In this document: positions 10,490 to 19,310 of the stretch, piece after piece
Position numbering within the stretch: the stretch's first letter is position 1
How the letters are laid out: every line of letters starts with the position of its first letter
Source of the DNA: Paramacrobiotus richtersi
Taxonomy: Eukaryota > Tardigrada > Eutardigrada > Parachela > Macrobiotidae
Length of the DNA: 27,402 nucleotides
Reading direction: 5' to 3'
Assembly (NCBI GenBank): GCA_034698045.1
Contig: JAQGAU010000481.1
Span: forward strand, 1-27,402
Made by a program: the position numbers and the translations under genes
The notes under the pieces: model-generated
What the model saw: only the letters and a program-made list of their open reading frames with translations
Database searches by the model: none
Told to the model about the DNA's origin: nothing

Positions 10490-11065
10490 TTGAGCAACTG
10501 CAGCCGCACTCGGCCATTTCGCCACGGGACTTCTCGCCGCGGTATTGTCCGCTCCGAGACATTTCGCCGCTCAGTTCTTTTATGGATCGCGGCGAAATGT
10601 CGCAGCTGTTTCGCCGCTTAAAAGTTCCTGTAAACCCTAGACCACAATTACCCTGTACAGTACCGTACTTAAGTTACTAAAACTCGCTGACGTTATCCGG
10701 GCTACTAGCGCTCAACTATAAAGTTATCGACGAATGCCGAAATAATCTAGAAAATTTGTAATGATTACGCACATATGTTTGGCTATTGGTACGATTATTT
10801 ATTTGATCGGCCAATGTTAAGAAACAATGCTAACACGGTTTACATTCCAAAACTATGATTATTTCTCTAGGTTCTAGCAGCTTCCATAATGAATGGCATC
10901 ACAAATCCTTGACAGAAAACTTCAGCAGTGCTGAAAAACCCAGAAATATACTGCGGCCAGTTGTCGCGGCGTCGGGGGCGAGTGTGGCGAAATGTCTGCG
11001 GCGAACTGTGCCGCGGCGAGAAGTTCGGCAGCGAAATGTCACGGTGCCACTGCAGCGACATGGCA
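10490..11065. mobile_element. about 575-bp foldback/MITE-like element with GCGGCGAAATGTC-rich inverted ends
   Basis: The left arm (about 10497-10570) and right arm (about 10981-11057) are inverted copies. Both carry CTGCAG..GCAC, CATTTCGC, ACTTCTCGCCGCGG and AGACATTTCGCC in matching order and spacing when one arm is reverse-complemented. The arms are built from repeated CGGCGAAATGTC-like units, so the ends hold short internal repeats as well. A smaller perfect 9-bp hairpin, GCGGCGAAA/TTTCGCCGC, lies at 10589-10617. The 400-base centre has no coding capacity, so the element is non-autonomous. I did not find a convincing target-site duplication, so the exact ends are approximate. Structurally it fits a foldback or MITE derived from a cut-and-paste DNA transposon; the superfamily cannot be named. 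Confidence 0.75.
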
Positions 11066-11114
11066 TTCACATAGTCAGGTGTAACGACAAACCACCAAAC
11101 GCTGATACAAGGGT

Positions 11115-11149
11115 TTTATTTGCGCAAACTAATTATTTGCGCAAATAAA
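11115..11149. repeat. perfect 14-bp inverted repeat with 7-base loop
   Basis: TTTATTTGCGCAAA pairs exactly with TTTGCGCAAATAAA around CTAATTA. Each arm contains the self-complementary core TTTGCGCAAA, so it could also serve as a pair of dyad binding sites. It is just outside the right end of the foldback element. Confidence 0.9.
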
Positions 11150-13221
11150 TCTTCAGGCAGGTTATCAATTATCCATTCTTGTTTCTCCAATGTTCCGGAC
11201 CGTTCGCTATTTACGTGTATCAAAAGCTCTGCACAGTTGCGTAAATTATTGCTTAAAAATAAATGCCATTGCTATTCATCATATTTCTTTGATATCTGCG
11301 GGCTTGCATATAATAAGCCTCCATGGACGCATTAAGATGAGATAGGAACCAGCTTGGTTTCCAGTACGGAAAGGTAGGGGCTTGCATTGCCGTAAGGTAG
11401 GAGGGTTGTGTACCGTTCACCGTACAGTAAGTATTGAACATGACGTGAAAATAAGCTGCGTTTCATCCAGCTGCGCGGAAAAGCAATGAAATGAAGCTTG
11501 ATACAAGATAGTAAAACTCAGCAAACTATACGCCGCCGAGCCAAAGCGCAACGGAGAAGGACGGATGGCCCAATTACCCCTGGAAGTCATGGATCCGGCT
11601 TGGCTACGGAAAGCTAGCAGAAACTGAGCTAACCCAAACTATAGCGAAGCGCTATCAAAAACTTCCAGCTAGAATCACGCCACAGCTAGCATTTATCCGC
11701 AATTCATAAAGGAGAAAAAAATGCTTCTCGTAAATATGCTTGTAAACCATAACCGGATTTGAGTGATAATGATTAATGATTACTGTAATAATGGTTGTAA
11801 TGATTAAATGATTACCGGCATCCCTGATGTTCTCCTTGAGTTTATCCAGGCAAACTCGCAGTTCCTGATGATAGTACTGATCGAGACCGCGCATAGGACG
11901 TACCAGAGGGCCTTGAATTGATATACTCGCATACACTTCACAAGAACACCTGATGCAAGGTTGCATTCGGGTTGCGTCACCTGGCAGTTGTCCTTACAAT
12001 TAACGTAAAAAGGATTAGCAAGAAACCACAATCCTTAGGTTCTCTTTTGTGGAAAGCGCATATATCGTTTAAAACATATCGCGAAAACAAGCCCGAGCTG
12101 CATGAAAGTTTTAATCACACACTGCCCTGCCTCACATCTCCGTGCTGCTGCGTTTGTATAATTATACAGCCTATATAGGACAAATCAATAAAAGCAATCA
12201 TCCCGGTTGTCGTTAAGCGACGTCCAGAATTAATGAAAACTAGGTTAGCACATTTCACATACTGTGTCTGTGGGATGTATCCCACATACTACCCTCCTTC
12301 GACAAAAACATCATAACGTACTACCTCCTGACGTAAGAATTTCAGAAACCGCCTCGAGCAGAACAGACCGATCGGAAGGCGACATAACAAATTTAAACGC
12401 TAGTAAAAACTGTTCCATGTAGGATTTGGTCCGTTTTAGCGCAGAACAGTACATGTATGTAAGTGTCGTCGTTGGCTGCGCTGTTTGGGTGTGAAACGTT
12501 GTCCCGATAGCGTTGCGATGGTTGGCAAGGGATAGTAGCGCTCGCACTTTTTAGATAAATGATTAACTTTAATTTTTAGATCAGTAATTGTCCTTCGTGA
12601 TGCAATAATAACATGCATTTTTGAGATAAGGTATGGTGATATTCGCGATCTAAATGTGAACCAGCTCTCCGTGCGATCTGGCTGCGAAACCGCACAATGG
12701 ATCTTCGTTACTGCTAAGACTGGCTGGGTCGGTGGAGCAACTTGCATGCTCGAGAGAACGACGGGAAAAGTGTACTGAAAAGCGTCGTAAGTGGATGGAA
12801 AATATCCGCAATACGTACACCGGAGGGTAGGCATATGAACACCGTAATGGAACAGAGATTAATGTGTCATAGTAAAATAAATAAGTAATCAAATATCATG
12901 GTCATCGCCTGTCGTCACTTCAACAAAACAAATACTGTAAGACGTACAGTGACATGCTGGTTATTGTTTTCCCAGTACGACGTGAAGTCTCGTAAATGAT
13001 GGTGGTTGTGTTGACGTTACCTATTCTACAAAGTCATAGTGAGTGCTCCGAACCGCAGGTTCGATGAACTGTGCAAAACTAAAACTTAAAGCTTTTAAAG
13101 TGCTTAACACAACTAATACGTAACAAAAGTTAAAAGCAGTAGGTGACTTGATCATTGCTGATGCTGTACCGCACATAGAAGAAATCAGGAGGTCTCCGGC
13201 GGTTTCTAGAGCTCCTTAAGT
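11150..13221. other. no recognisable gene; short ATGATTA-rich stretch
   Basis: Bases 11761-11815 are low complexity, with repeated TAATGATTA-like words. Overlapping minus-strand frames (11820-11945, with LDKLKENIRDAGN; and 12436-12834, 132 codons) have no motif I can assign. Nothing else was found. Confidence 0.45.
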
Positions 13222-13407
13222 TTGGTGCACTTTTACCGTGCGAAAGCGATTAAGCAGCAAACGTGCACTTGGTTCCGAACACCGAAGTTCCATAGAATTG
13301 CTCCCGAGAGCCACGATTTGAATGGCGGCGTTCGAGAGATATGGTTGCCCGGTATGGTAGTAAAGCTGGTGAAAAGGTCTCAGCATGGATCAAGCATTAT
13401 AAATTAA
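13222..13407 (+). pseudogene. possible retrotransposon integrase C-terminal remnant
   Basis: The 61-codon plus-strand frame contains FRTPKF followed about 20 residues later by REIWLPGMVVKLV. Integrases of gypsy and related elements often end in a small barrel with a VWVRNP/RTP-like strand and a W-x-PG-x-V turn. The order and spacing fit, but only two short matches are seen. It sits upstream of a plus-strand RNase H remnant, which is not the order within one element, so it would be the tail of a separate copy. Confidence 0.3.
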
Positions 13408-13737
13408 CAACGTTGGCAGACGATTGGTCATATAAACAGAATGTAAGAATTCTATGTACATCGAATACCTGTACCTGGTATATTCAGTTGCGCTCCGGTT
13501 GTCCTCCATGACCCTGTCCATTGCGACTCAAGGGCTGTGCTGATGAACGTATCGGAACGTTCATATGTATGTAGCGATGCGCAGGAATGGCAGTTGACTT
13601 CTTGAAGTTTTCGCTGGACCGTTGACAGGCATAGTGAAGGCACCGGAACTGTAGGTCGCCGATACAAGCGACACCTGCGTCTGAATGGATCAGGTCTTCG
13701 ACAACGTCGATCCCGGTATATTTGTTATCGTCAGGGC

Positions 13738-14060
13738 GCACGACATTTTGTGACAGCAGGCGGACAGATGCTTTCTGCCACTGAAAACGAGTGGAAGTTT
13801 CCCATACGCTGTGGAAAGATATAGCAGTTTATTTTAGGAGAACAAGTTGAATGTTTTACTGATCATCTCGCTATCCAATGGCTTCAGGATTCAAAACAGA
13901 AAATGCTTGGCTAACCACATGGTCTTTGAAGTCTACAGGAATTAACCACACACATATTTCTTCAACCTGGCAAACAGAATTTAGACGCAGATGCCATCTT
14001 TTGCACTCCTATTCATCGAGCACCTAAGATACTTGAGGAACCGTGTTAAGTCAGGCATAC
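13738..14060 (+). pseudogene. Ty3/gypsy RNase H remnant
   Basis: One plus-strand frame reads RHFVTAGGQMLSATENEW, then, after a TAG, GEQVECFTDHLAIQWLQD. The next frame gives WLTTWSLKST, and a third gives LQPGKQNLDADA. This is the RNase H order of Ty3/gypsy elements: an S/A-x-AE-x-x-Y-like helix, F-x-V-x-TDH-x-AL-x-WL (catalytic D in TDH), then R-W-x-L, then H-x-PGK-x-N-x-ADALSR. At least two frameshifts and two stops break it. It is on the opposite strand to the gypsy fragments at 1-5 kb. A WPG motif at about 14312 (RLVQNLWPGLS) could be the start of its integrase zinc finger, but that is uncertain. Confidence 0.7.
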
Positions 14061-14399
14061 CAGGCAGGTCCTTTGGTCCCAACACGAAGTTAATTGCGCG
14101 TCTCAGCACCGTTAAGCCCGAAGTATGGCGCTATCTTGTGTGCAACCACAAAAGTGCCTGGTGTTTATTGACCCTCAAAGACAGGAATGTCATTTTCCTC
14201 CGGCACTTCGAGATGACATGTGTGACTTTTATTACAAGGGTGCGTAAATGGGCTATTGCGGCTCTCCTTGCAGTTCTTTTCCATGTCCAGCTTAATCGGT
14301 TAGTTCAGAATCTTTGGCCTGGGCTATCAGCGCCTCCCCCACTTTACAGCGGCACGAACCTGGCACAAGATACCAGTACTTGATGCCAATTTGAATGTA

Positions 14400-15400
14400 A
14401 ACATGAGTAGGAATCGGACCAGTACGCGCTCGAACTCGACCACAGTAGTTTATAGATCGTGAGCCAAAGTCTTCAACTTGGATTCCGAACCGCAAAACTA
14501 GCGTGTTTGTAGTCAAAATGGTTCTTACTCCAGCTCCTCTGCCCTTTTTCGGTTAAACCATGCACAGAAGGTCCTTTTCTCCATAATACCACCTGATTCC
14601 CGCCAACAGGACCGCCTTTTCCCCTCTGGGACATAGGATCCAATCTAATAACAAGTCGGCATGAATTGGCAGTCTGGATTCGAAATGAAAGTTAATGTAT
14701 CTGGCCGGATCATACGAATCGACAGGACCCAACCCCGCGCCTGCTAGATTCGCTTCTGCCAACACTTCACAGATTGTCTGCCACATGCCTCCCCCGCTTC
14801 ATGTTCGAAACGAAATGAAGCCGTTTAACTTCCCTATCGACGGTATCAAAATTTACCACCAACAGAAAGGATACTGAGAGCCATGCCTTAAGATTTCCCG
14901 TTGGTTTTTCGGCAACGTGCTATGATACTTAGAATCCAATCATAATGTACAGCAAGCTCAGCGACGGAACAAAACAGTTGTGCAGAACGATGAACAGATT
15001 CAGTACTTTTTCATTCGGCAAGATTTTACTTTATTCTGAATCTAATTCAAGAACAATGCTAAGGAGCAAAAATCCACACTGTACGTACTGGCTCATGGCC
15101 ATGAAAGTTACCGTATTACGTGATCGAATGCTAGGAGCTCTACTTTGAGCCACTTAGGCCTACCACGCGGTTTGGGAAGCCAACTTCTAGTGGGCTAATT
15201 TGTGCGGTTTAGGACATTCTATCACTTTACATGTACTATAGTATTGCCTGTGGCGCGCGTACCTACAGTCCGTTGTTATGTATGGGAAGAACTGGTGCAA
15301 GCTGAATAAGCGCAAAAAATGCAGATTTTTTTTATTGTTTTGATAAATAATCATTTCCGGTATGCCCGTCGCGCTCAACATTATACTAAAGTTCCCACGG
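14400..15400 (+). other. possible upstream parts of the capsid pseudogene
   Basis: No clean frame crosses this kilobase. The plus-strand frame at 14945-15148 (67 codons) contains FSFGKILLYSESNS followed by MLRSK, which resembles in spacing a conserved segment in the N-terminal half of Polinton-type major capsid proteins. A piece near 14480-14530 (KTSVFVVKMVL) could be an upstream strand. Both are short and I hold them as hints only. The position and strand, directly upstream of the clear capsid C-terminus, are what make them plausible. Confidence 0.22.
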
Positions 15401-15401
15401 G

Positions 15402-15687
15402 ATGATGTTCAACTTTCGTATGTATACCATCAAACACGATGGTGCCGTTTTTGTTAATGTTGATGCCTTTTGACCGCGCAGACTACAATGCTGGTGGATT
15501 TAACATGTACGGATTTGATTCTACCCGTCGACACACGGGTCGCGGTGCACTAACGCTTCTAAGGCAAGGCAACCTGAATATTAATTGTAAATTTGCAGTA
15601 GCAGTAGTGCGTGCGGCTATGTTGATCGTTGATAACGTAATCAAAGTTAACAATCACAGACAGGTCCTTTTCGATTTCGGACCATGA
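15402..15687 (+). pseudogene. Polinton/adintovirus-type major capsid protein, C-terminal part
   Basis: The main frame (about 15466-15687) reads ADYNAGGFNMYGFDST, then LLRQGNLNINCKF, then DNVIKVNNHRQVLFDF and stops soon after. This is the diagnostic end of the hexon-like double-jelly-roll capsid proteins of metazoan Polintons/adintoviruses: a G-x2-[LM]-[YF]-[AG]-FD box, the R-x-GN-[LV]-x-[IL] strand, and a final N-x-I-x-[IV]-x2-[ND]-R-x-V-L-x-D-[FY]. A preceding piece in another frame (15402-15470), FNFRMYTIKHDG, fits the F-NF-x-H/Y-x-[IV] strand upstream, so a frameshift lies at about 15466-15471. Most of the protein is missing or unreadable. It would form the icosahedral shell. The protease remnant follows about 50 bases downstream on the same strand. 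Confidence 0.6.
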
Positions 15688-15737
15688 AGGGTCGAGAGAT
15701 ACATAGCGCATTAACGACGGATCCGAAAACACAGTCT

Positions 15738-16170
15738 TTTTGGTGTATATCCCAGCATTGCAATCCCGGAAAAATAGTACCCAGGCATGTTCGTTGTTAA
15801 TACAACGCCATTATGTAAAAGTGGTGGGTGCTGAGTAGCGTTTTACTGTGTTCGGCCTGGTATTTTGGAACGTTTTGACTCAGACGGGAAAATTCCGGAC
15901 ATGTATTCTAAGGATATTAGAAGTAGGATGGACGAAAGCTTTATAATAAAGTCCAGTACCATAAGACAGAATGCAGACAGCACAGTCTGCGCACAGTAAT
16001 GCGTGTGCTGCGCACAGTTTTATGTTTTGCTACGCAGTCATCGGTTTTCGTATGGTGATCTCGACTATGGCAGAAAACAAGGAAGTACATGATCAGCTTG
16101 TGTGTAAATTTATAAACAGGCATTTTCGCACGCGTACTCAAGTGCGCGATATGTCGTTTATTCCTGATTT
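15738..16170 (+). pseudogene. adenain-like (C5-type) cysteine protease remnant of a Polinton-type element
   Basis: The frame from 15787 reads MFVVNTTPLCKSGGC, a TGA, then VAFYCVRPG and LERFDSDGKIPDM, down to SSTIRQNADS. The frame beginning at 15971 carries AQSAHSNACAAHSFMFCYAV. Adenovirus-type maturation proteases found in Polintons have this order: V-N-x near the active-site H-W, then FDSxG-x-P (acidic catalytic partner region), then QS-x4-5-CG-x-[FY]-C-x2-F (nucleophile). Here the H-W position is TGC-TGA, so the catalytic His is gone and the Trp codon is a stop. The nucleophile Cys is kept, but the following Gly is Ala. A frameshift lies near 15970-16000. The family processes capsid proteins. 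Confidence 0.5.
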
Positions 16171-16175
16171 GCTAG

Positions 16176-16467
16176 ATGAGCGGCGGCGGCGGCGATAGTG
16201 ACAACTGCAAGCGCGAAAGCACAGGCAGTTGTCAGGTAAGCCCCATATAATTACATAAAAGCTCTAAAATATAATGCTCTTTTTTACATATTTTTACTTT
16301 ATAAACCCGAAGTGTGATCTCACTAACGCATATTTTTTATTATTTTTTCGTCAAATACAATAATTCATATTTTCCCGCCAGAGGTTGCGGCGCTTGAAAC
16401 CCGCCTGGCCGTCGCACAAACCGACTTGGATGATGCGGTGCTGTCATTTTGCGACCACCGAGCCTAA
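16176..16467 (+). repeat. intron-bearing repeat, copy A
   Basis: A putative 60-base exon starts with ATG and a GGC run (16176-16235), followed by AG|GTAAGC (donor at 16236). An AT-rich intron of 146 bases follows, then an acceptor CCGCCAG| at 16381 and an exon whose best frame reads VAALETRLAVAQ followed by FCDHRA and a stop at 16465. The stretch from the donor to GACCACCGAGCC is about 80 percent identical by eye to 20589-20816, with both splice sites conserved. The helix-like composition suggests a coiled coil. The upstream exons of the two copies do not align, and the exon phases do not match the helix frame, so both copies look damaged. Function unknown. Confidence 0.65.
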
Positions 16468-16997
16468 TTCTGCTTAACTAGAAGTACGTTGATTTTCTAA
16501 TGCTGCACGTGTCATAAGCAGCGACTCATACTTTCGCCAGTTTTGTGTGCTCTTTTCCAAACTGCAGGTGGAGAAGCGCTTCTGAAGTTGACATACTCGT
16601 TTTCCGGAACTAATACATATGTTTTCATCTTGCTGACTACGCTGTAACCAATCTACTTTCTATCGGTAACATTGCCCGAAAAAACCATCCTTCTGCTGTA
16701 ATATCTGTTTCTTTTTACCAGTCGTTATAGACGTATCGGCCAGTCTTTTCACTGTTCCTACAAAATAACGTGTTCTGCTCAACTGACCTTTAGTGAGACC
16801 AACCGGTTGTGTCAACAAATTCAGGCAAGCTTTTTCATTACAATGGACTTGTCTCCAGGCAAAACAAACTTCTCTGCTATCTAGAGGACCTTTGTTGTAA
16901 CCTCTTAATCAGGTCCAACACTTCCTCAGTCTTCAGTTTTACAAGTAAGGTTTGCGGTGTCCAAAATATTTGACTGCAGTCGCACAATTTCACGTGC
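16468..16997. other. no recognisable gene between repeat copy A and the ATPase
   Basis: Nothing was assigned. A pyrimidine-rich TTTCTTTTTACCAG at about 16707-16720 would make a good splice acceptor on the plus strand, but no exon could be recognised behind it. Confidence 0.4.
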
Positions 16998-17556
16998 TTA
17001 TGGGTGTAGGTTGATTACTGAATGGTTAGACGATTCTTTAATAGCCTTCTTGTATGCATCGACGATATGTGGTATGTCTGATTGACGAACCAGAAACCTG
17101 ATTTCCTGGACATCACGAACGGATTTGAATAAGACTAAATACTGCGCGTTCAGTGTAATATCCCGCATATTCTTGCCTTGCTTGTTTGGATTTTGCGACG
17201 TTGATATAACACTCAAGTTTTTGTGATGAACATCCCTAGCAAATAAGGCGCATAGTTTAGGATTAATAGATATTTCGTCCAATAAATCAGCAAGGATCAA
17301 TAGCGTTGGGACATATTTGCCAAAGAAGTTTTCATCTGTAACTGAAGCAAGCCCTGATACAAACGCAGTGGAACTATCCAGATTGCTGAATGATTCCTGC
17401 CAAACACCATACATATGCACCATACGCAGCGGAGCTGGATTGAAGTATTCTGCAATATTTCCAAGTAGTTCAGATGTAAATGTGGTTTTGCGGACATGGT
17501 TGGTCCAGAAACTTACAAAGAGTTTGAAAACGAAAATCAAAACGCAACTTTTCCAT
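16998..17556 (-). pseudogene. Polinton/adintovirus-type genome-packaging ATPase (broken)
   Basis: On the minus strand, the frame ending at 16998 carries the complete order of this FtsK/HerA-like packaging ATPase family: EYFNPAPLRMVHMYGVWQ, FVSGL, LLILADLLDEI (Walker B region), LFARDVHHKNLSVISTSQNP, GKNMRDITLNAQYLVLFKS and RDVQEIRFLVRQ, then a short tail. The Walker A loop is present at 17484-17508 but divided between two frames by a one-base loss, so the P-loop is destroyed in any single frame. The first acidic residue of Walker B is Ala (GCT). A candidate start, MEKLRFDFRF, lies at 17556 in yet another frame. The family pumps DNA into capsids. It lies on the opposite strand to the capsid and protease and converges on them; a TBP-like segment is immediately upstream. 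Confidence 0.75.
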
Positions 17557-17606
17557 TTTGAAAATCTTCCTGTTTGTACCTCAGAGCCCTTGCTTTGTCT
17601 ATGGTA

Positions 17607-17682
17607 ACTATAAAACGAAAAACAGCGTTTTTTGCAATTGTAAATCTCCGGAAACCACAATAGTTTAGACAAATATACTTAC
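17607..17682 (-). other. possible 76-base intron between TBP-like tail and ATPase region
   Basis: On the minus strand GTAAGTATATTTG (from 17682) opens, and TTTTCGTTTTATAG (to 17608) closes, a stretch of 76 bases with textbook 5' and 3' splice signals. Joining the flanks keeps the frame between the final TBP-like helix and the open frame that begins YHRQSKGSEV. The splice signals are seen; use is inferred. Confidence 0.4.
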
Positions 17683-17905
17683 AGTTTTTGGAGTTTCTTA
17701 AGAACACCGATTACTTCCTCAATATCTTACAGTGTGTGCCATCTCGAAGAACACACTTTCCTGTGTGAACGATATTATACAACTTGCGGGAACCAAATCG
17801 AGGAACAAGAACATCGACGCGAACAAACATGTACCGTGTCGAATCGTGTCCTATTGGTTGCTGAACCGTGTTCCTGCTTTTGCCACTGTTGTTTGTCGCT
17901 GGGAG
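17683..17905 (-). pseudogene. TATA-binding-protein-like C-terminal segment (copy 2)
   Basis: The minus-strand frame reads MFVRVDVLVPRFGSRKLYN, then IVHTGKCVLRDGTHCK; one base over it ends with DIEEVIGVLKKLQKL. TBP folds end each half with [IV]-F-x-SGK-x-V-x-TGA followed by a long helix ending in I-x3-L, and this piece matches that order: strand, H-T-GK-C-V, turn, then helix. A one-base slip lies between the turn and the helix. The DNA shares 35 of 36 bases with the other TBP-like copy (19339-19374). It lies directly upstream of the packaging ATPase on the same strand. The N-terminal repeat of this copy is not recognisable. Confidence 0.5.
17742..17777. repeat. 36-bp direct repeat, unit 1 (pairs with 19339-19374)
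   Basis: TCTCGAAG, then A, then ACACACTTTCCTGTGTGAAC and GATATTA. The partner at 19339-19374 differs only by T for A after TCTCGAAG. It encodes the TBP-like VHTGKCVLR segment on the minus strand and includes the small dyad CACAC-TTTCCT-GTGTG. Confidence 0.9.
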
Positions 17906-18004
17906 TTAACAAATCCGTCGACACAAAAAGGCGTTCCGTGTAAGGCAGTTAACGCCACCCAGAAAGACAAACATTGTAGCAATCCCAGAATTATCATTGG
18001 CTGA

Positions 18005-19120
18005 CAGCTAATTAAAGTTAGATCGAGAGTGACTACAGCCAATGGGAAATTTCCTTCCACAGCATGGAAGTCAATGGCAATGTTAAGTCTACGGGACATA
18101 TGAAAGCAGTGTGCAGTTAGATAAATTTTTTCCCAGAAACGTCTTCTGCAAAGTAGTGGATATTTTTTGCCAACGAGGGGCTTTTTACACTTTGCTATAC
18201 GTGTCCGTGTCCTAGAACCGTGATTTCCTAACATGTCAGAGATACAAGCGTTACAAGGAGCAGAGAACCCTGCTGTCAGCTGGGAACCCAGCCACGTTTC
18301 TGGAGGCGTCTGGATGTTATGCAACCTTCCAGATCATCCAAAGCGTTTTCTATGGGTGCAGTTTTGCCCGGTTTTGTATGACGACCGAAAGGATGCCAGT
18401 TTTTGATGGTAAGTCACCTGATACACCATGCACAAGGCGGAGATTTACATTTTTTCCAACGTATTTTCTGATGTAAGTGGCTGCTGAACCAAACTGTACC
18501 AATTTTCATATTTTCGCCCTTTATTCGGTGAAATATCGGTGCACGAATTACTGTCCGTAGATGGGGAAATTTTAAACTGGTTTTTTTGAGCTTTAGCTTG
18601 GAAGAATCCTGATCTCTTGGCGGATTCCCGTGGATGCTGGCTACCCAGCAAAATCAGCATTTCTGATGAGGTAGAACTATATCATTAATTCTATCTTTAT
18701 ATGCTTACTGTGCGACATAGGTTTCATAATCAACGGAATTTCTGTAAGATGATATACGTGCGGACTGTTATCGTCCCCAATTCTTTCAGTATGCTATTAG
18801 GCACATTGCGCCCCAAAGAGTACGGTCTTTTTTTAACAAGACCGCCCTCTAGTATTTTACTAATGGTTTTTCACGAGTAGATTACACATTGAATGCCAAT
18901 AATTTCTTCTGTTGAAATTATAATGTCAACGGTCTCAATGCATAATCCCATATTTTGTAGCGGGTTCCCGCTGGCGCTGGCTACCCAGCAAGGATCACTT
19001 CTTTCCCAATTGGAACCCACGAGATGGATTCTTTAGTTACCCATTTTTAAGCCTGATTCGTCTGTGGGAAATCTTGGTTGTAATTTCTAATACAATAATT
19101 AATGTGGTCTGCATGTTATT
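18005..19120. other. unassigned DNA between the two TBP-like copies
   Basis: The only structure seen is a pair of 32-base direct repeats at 18620-18651 and 18960-18991 (27 of 32 identical by eye), each ending with the dyad GCTGGCTACCCAGC. Minus-strand frames at 17851-18324 (157 codons) and 18445-18660 (Ser/Lys/Asn-rich) have no family I recognise. Confidence 0.45.
18620..18991. repeat. dispersed 32-bp direct repeat pair
   Basis: The units are 18620-18651 and 18960-18991. Both contain TTCCCG and end with GCTGGCTACCCAGCAA, an imperfect dyad (TGCTGG/CCCAGCA). They lie 340 bases apart. They may be ends or target repeats of an insertion; no coding link was found. Confidence 0.75.
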
Positions 19121-19159
19121 TTAATGCACAATAATATTATATCGAATATATTGTTTTGT

Positions 19160-19310
19160 CGTGTATTTCAAACCGTGTTTGTTATCGTGGCTGCCGCACG
19201 TGCTCGGCGAGTACACGTGGATTTGACGCACAAACACGGTCAACTTCGCACTTTGTTTGTACGTTGCGCCAATGTTCGTGTTCGCCGTTTTGGTTACCGC
19301 AAATTCTATA
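19160..19310 (+). repeat. inverted TBP-like segment plus nested palindrome
   Basis: On the plus strand the frame reads LFVRCANVRVRRFGYRKFYI, which resembles MFVRVDVLVPRFGSRKLYN of the minus-strand copy at about 17770-17830 in both protein and DNA. Immediately right of 19310 the same kind of sequence continues on the minus strand, so this looks like an inverted partial copy. At about 19172-19236 ACCGTGTTTGT and ACAAACACGGT form a perfect 11-bp inverted repeat that encloses CACGTG...CACGTG. The alignment was made by eye and is imperfect. Confidence 0.4.

Noticed and set aside
13045..13085. AGGTTCGATGAACT, reminiscent of a tRNA T-loop
   Set aside because: No acceptor, D or anticodon stems could be formed around it.
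13484..13741. Minus-strand HSDAGVACIGDLQ resembling a gypsy RNase H start
   Set aside because: It is a single short resemblance, on the opposite strand to the clear RNase H next to it, with no further motifs.
16170..16198. GCGGCGGCGGCGG run read as poly-Arg end of a protein
   Set aside because: It is a short trinucleotide run at the junction between the protease remnant and repeat copy A; the Arg codons are a frame effect.
17851..18324. 157-codon minus-strand frame upstream of TBP-like copy 2
   Set aside because: It is in a different frame from the TBP-like segment, has no recognisable family and contains stretches unlike a folded protein. Not called as a gene.
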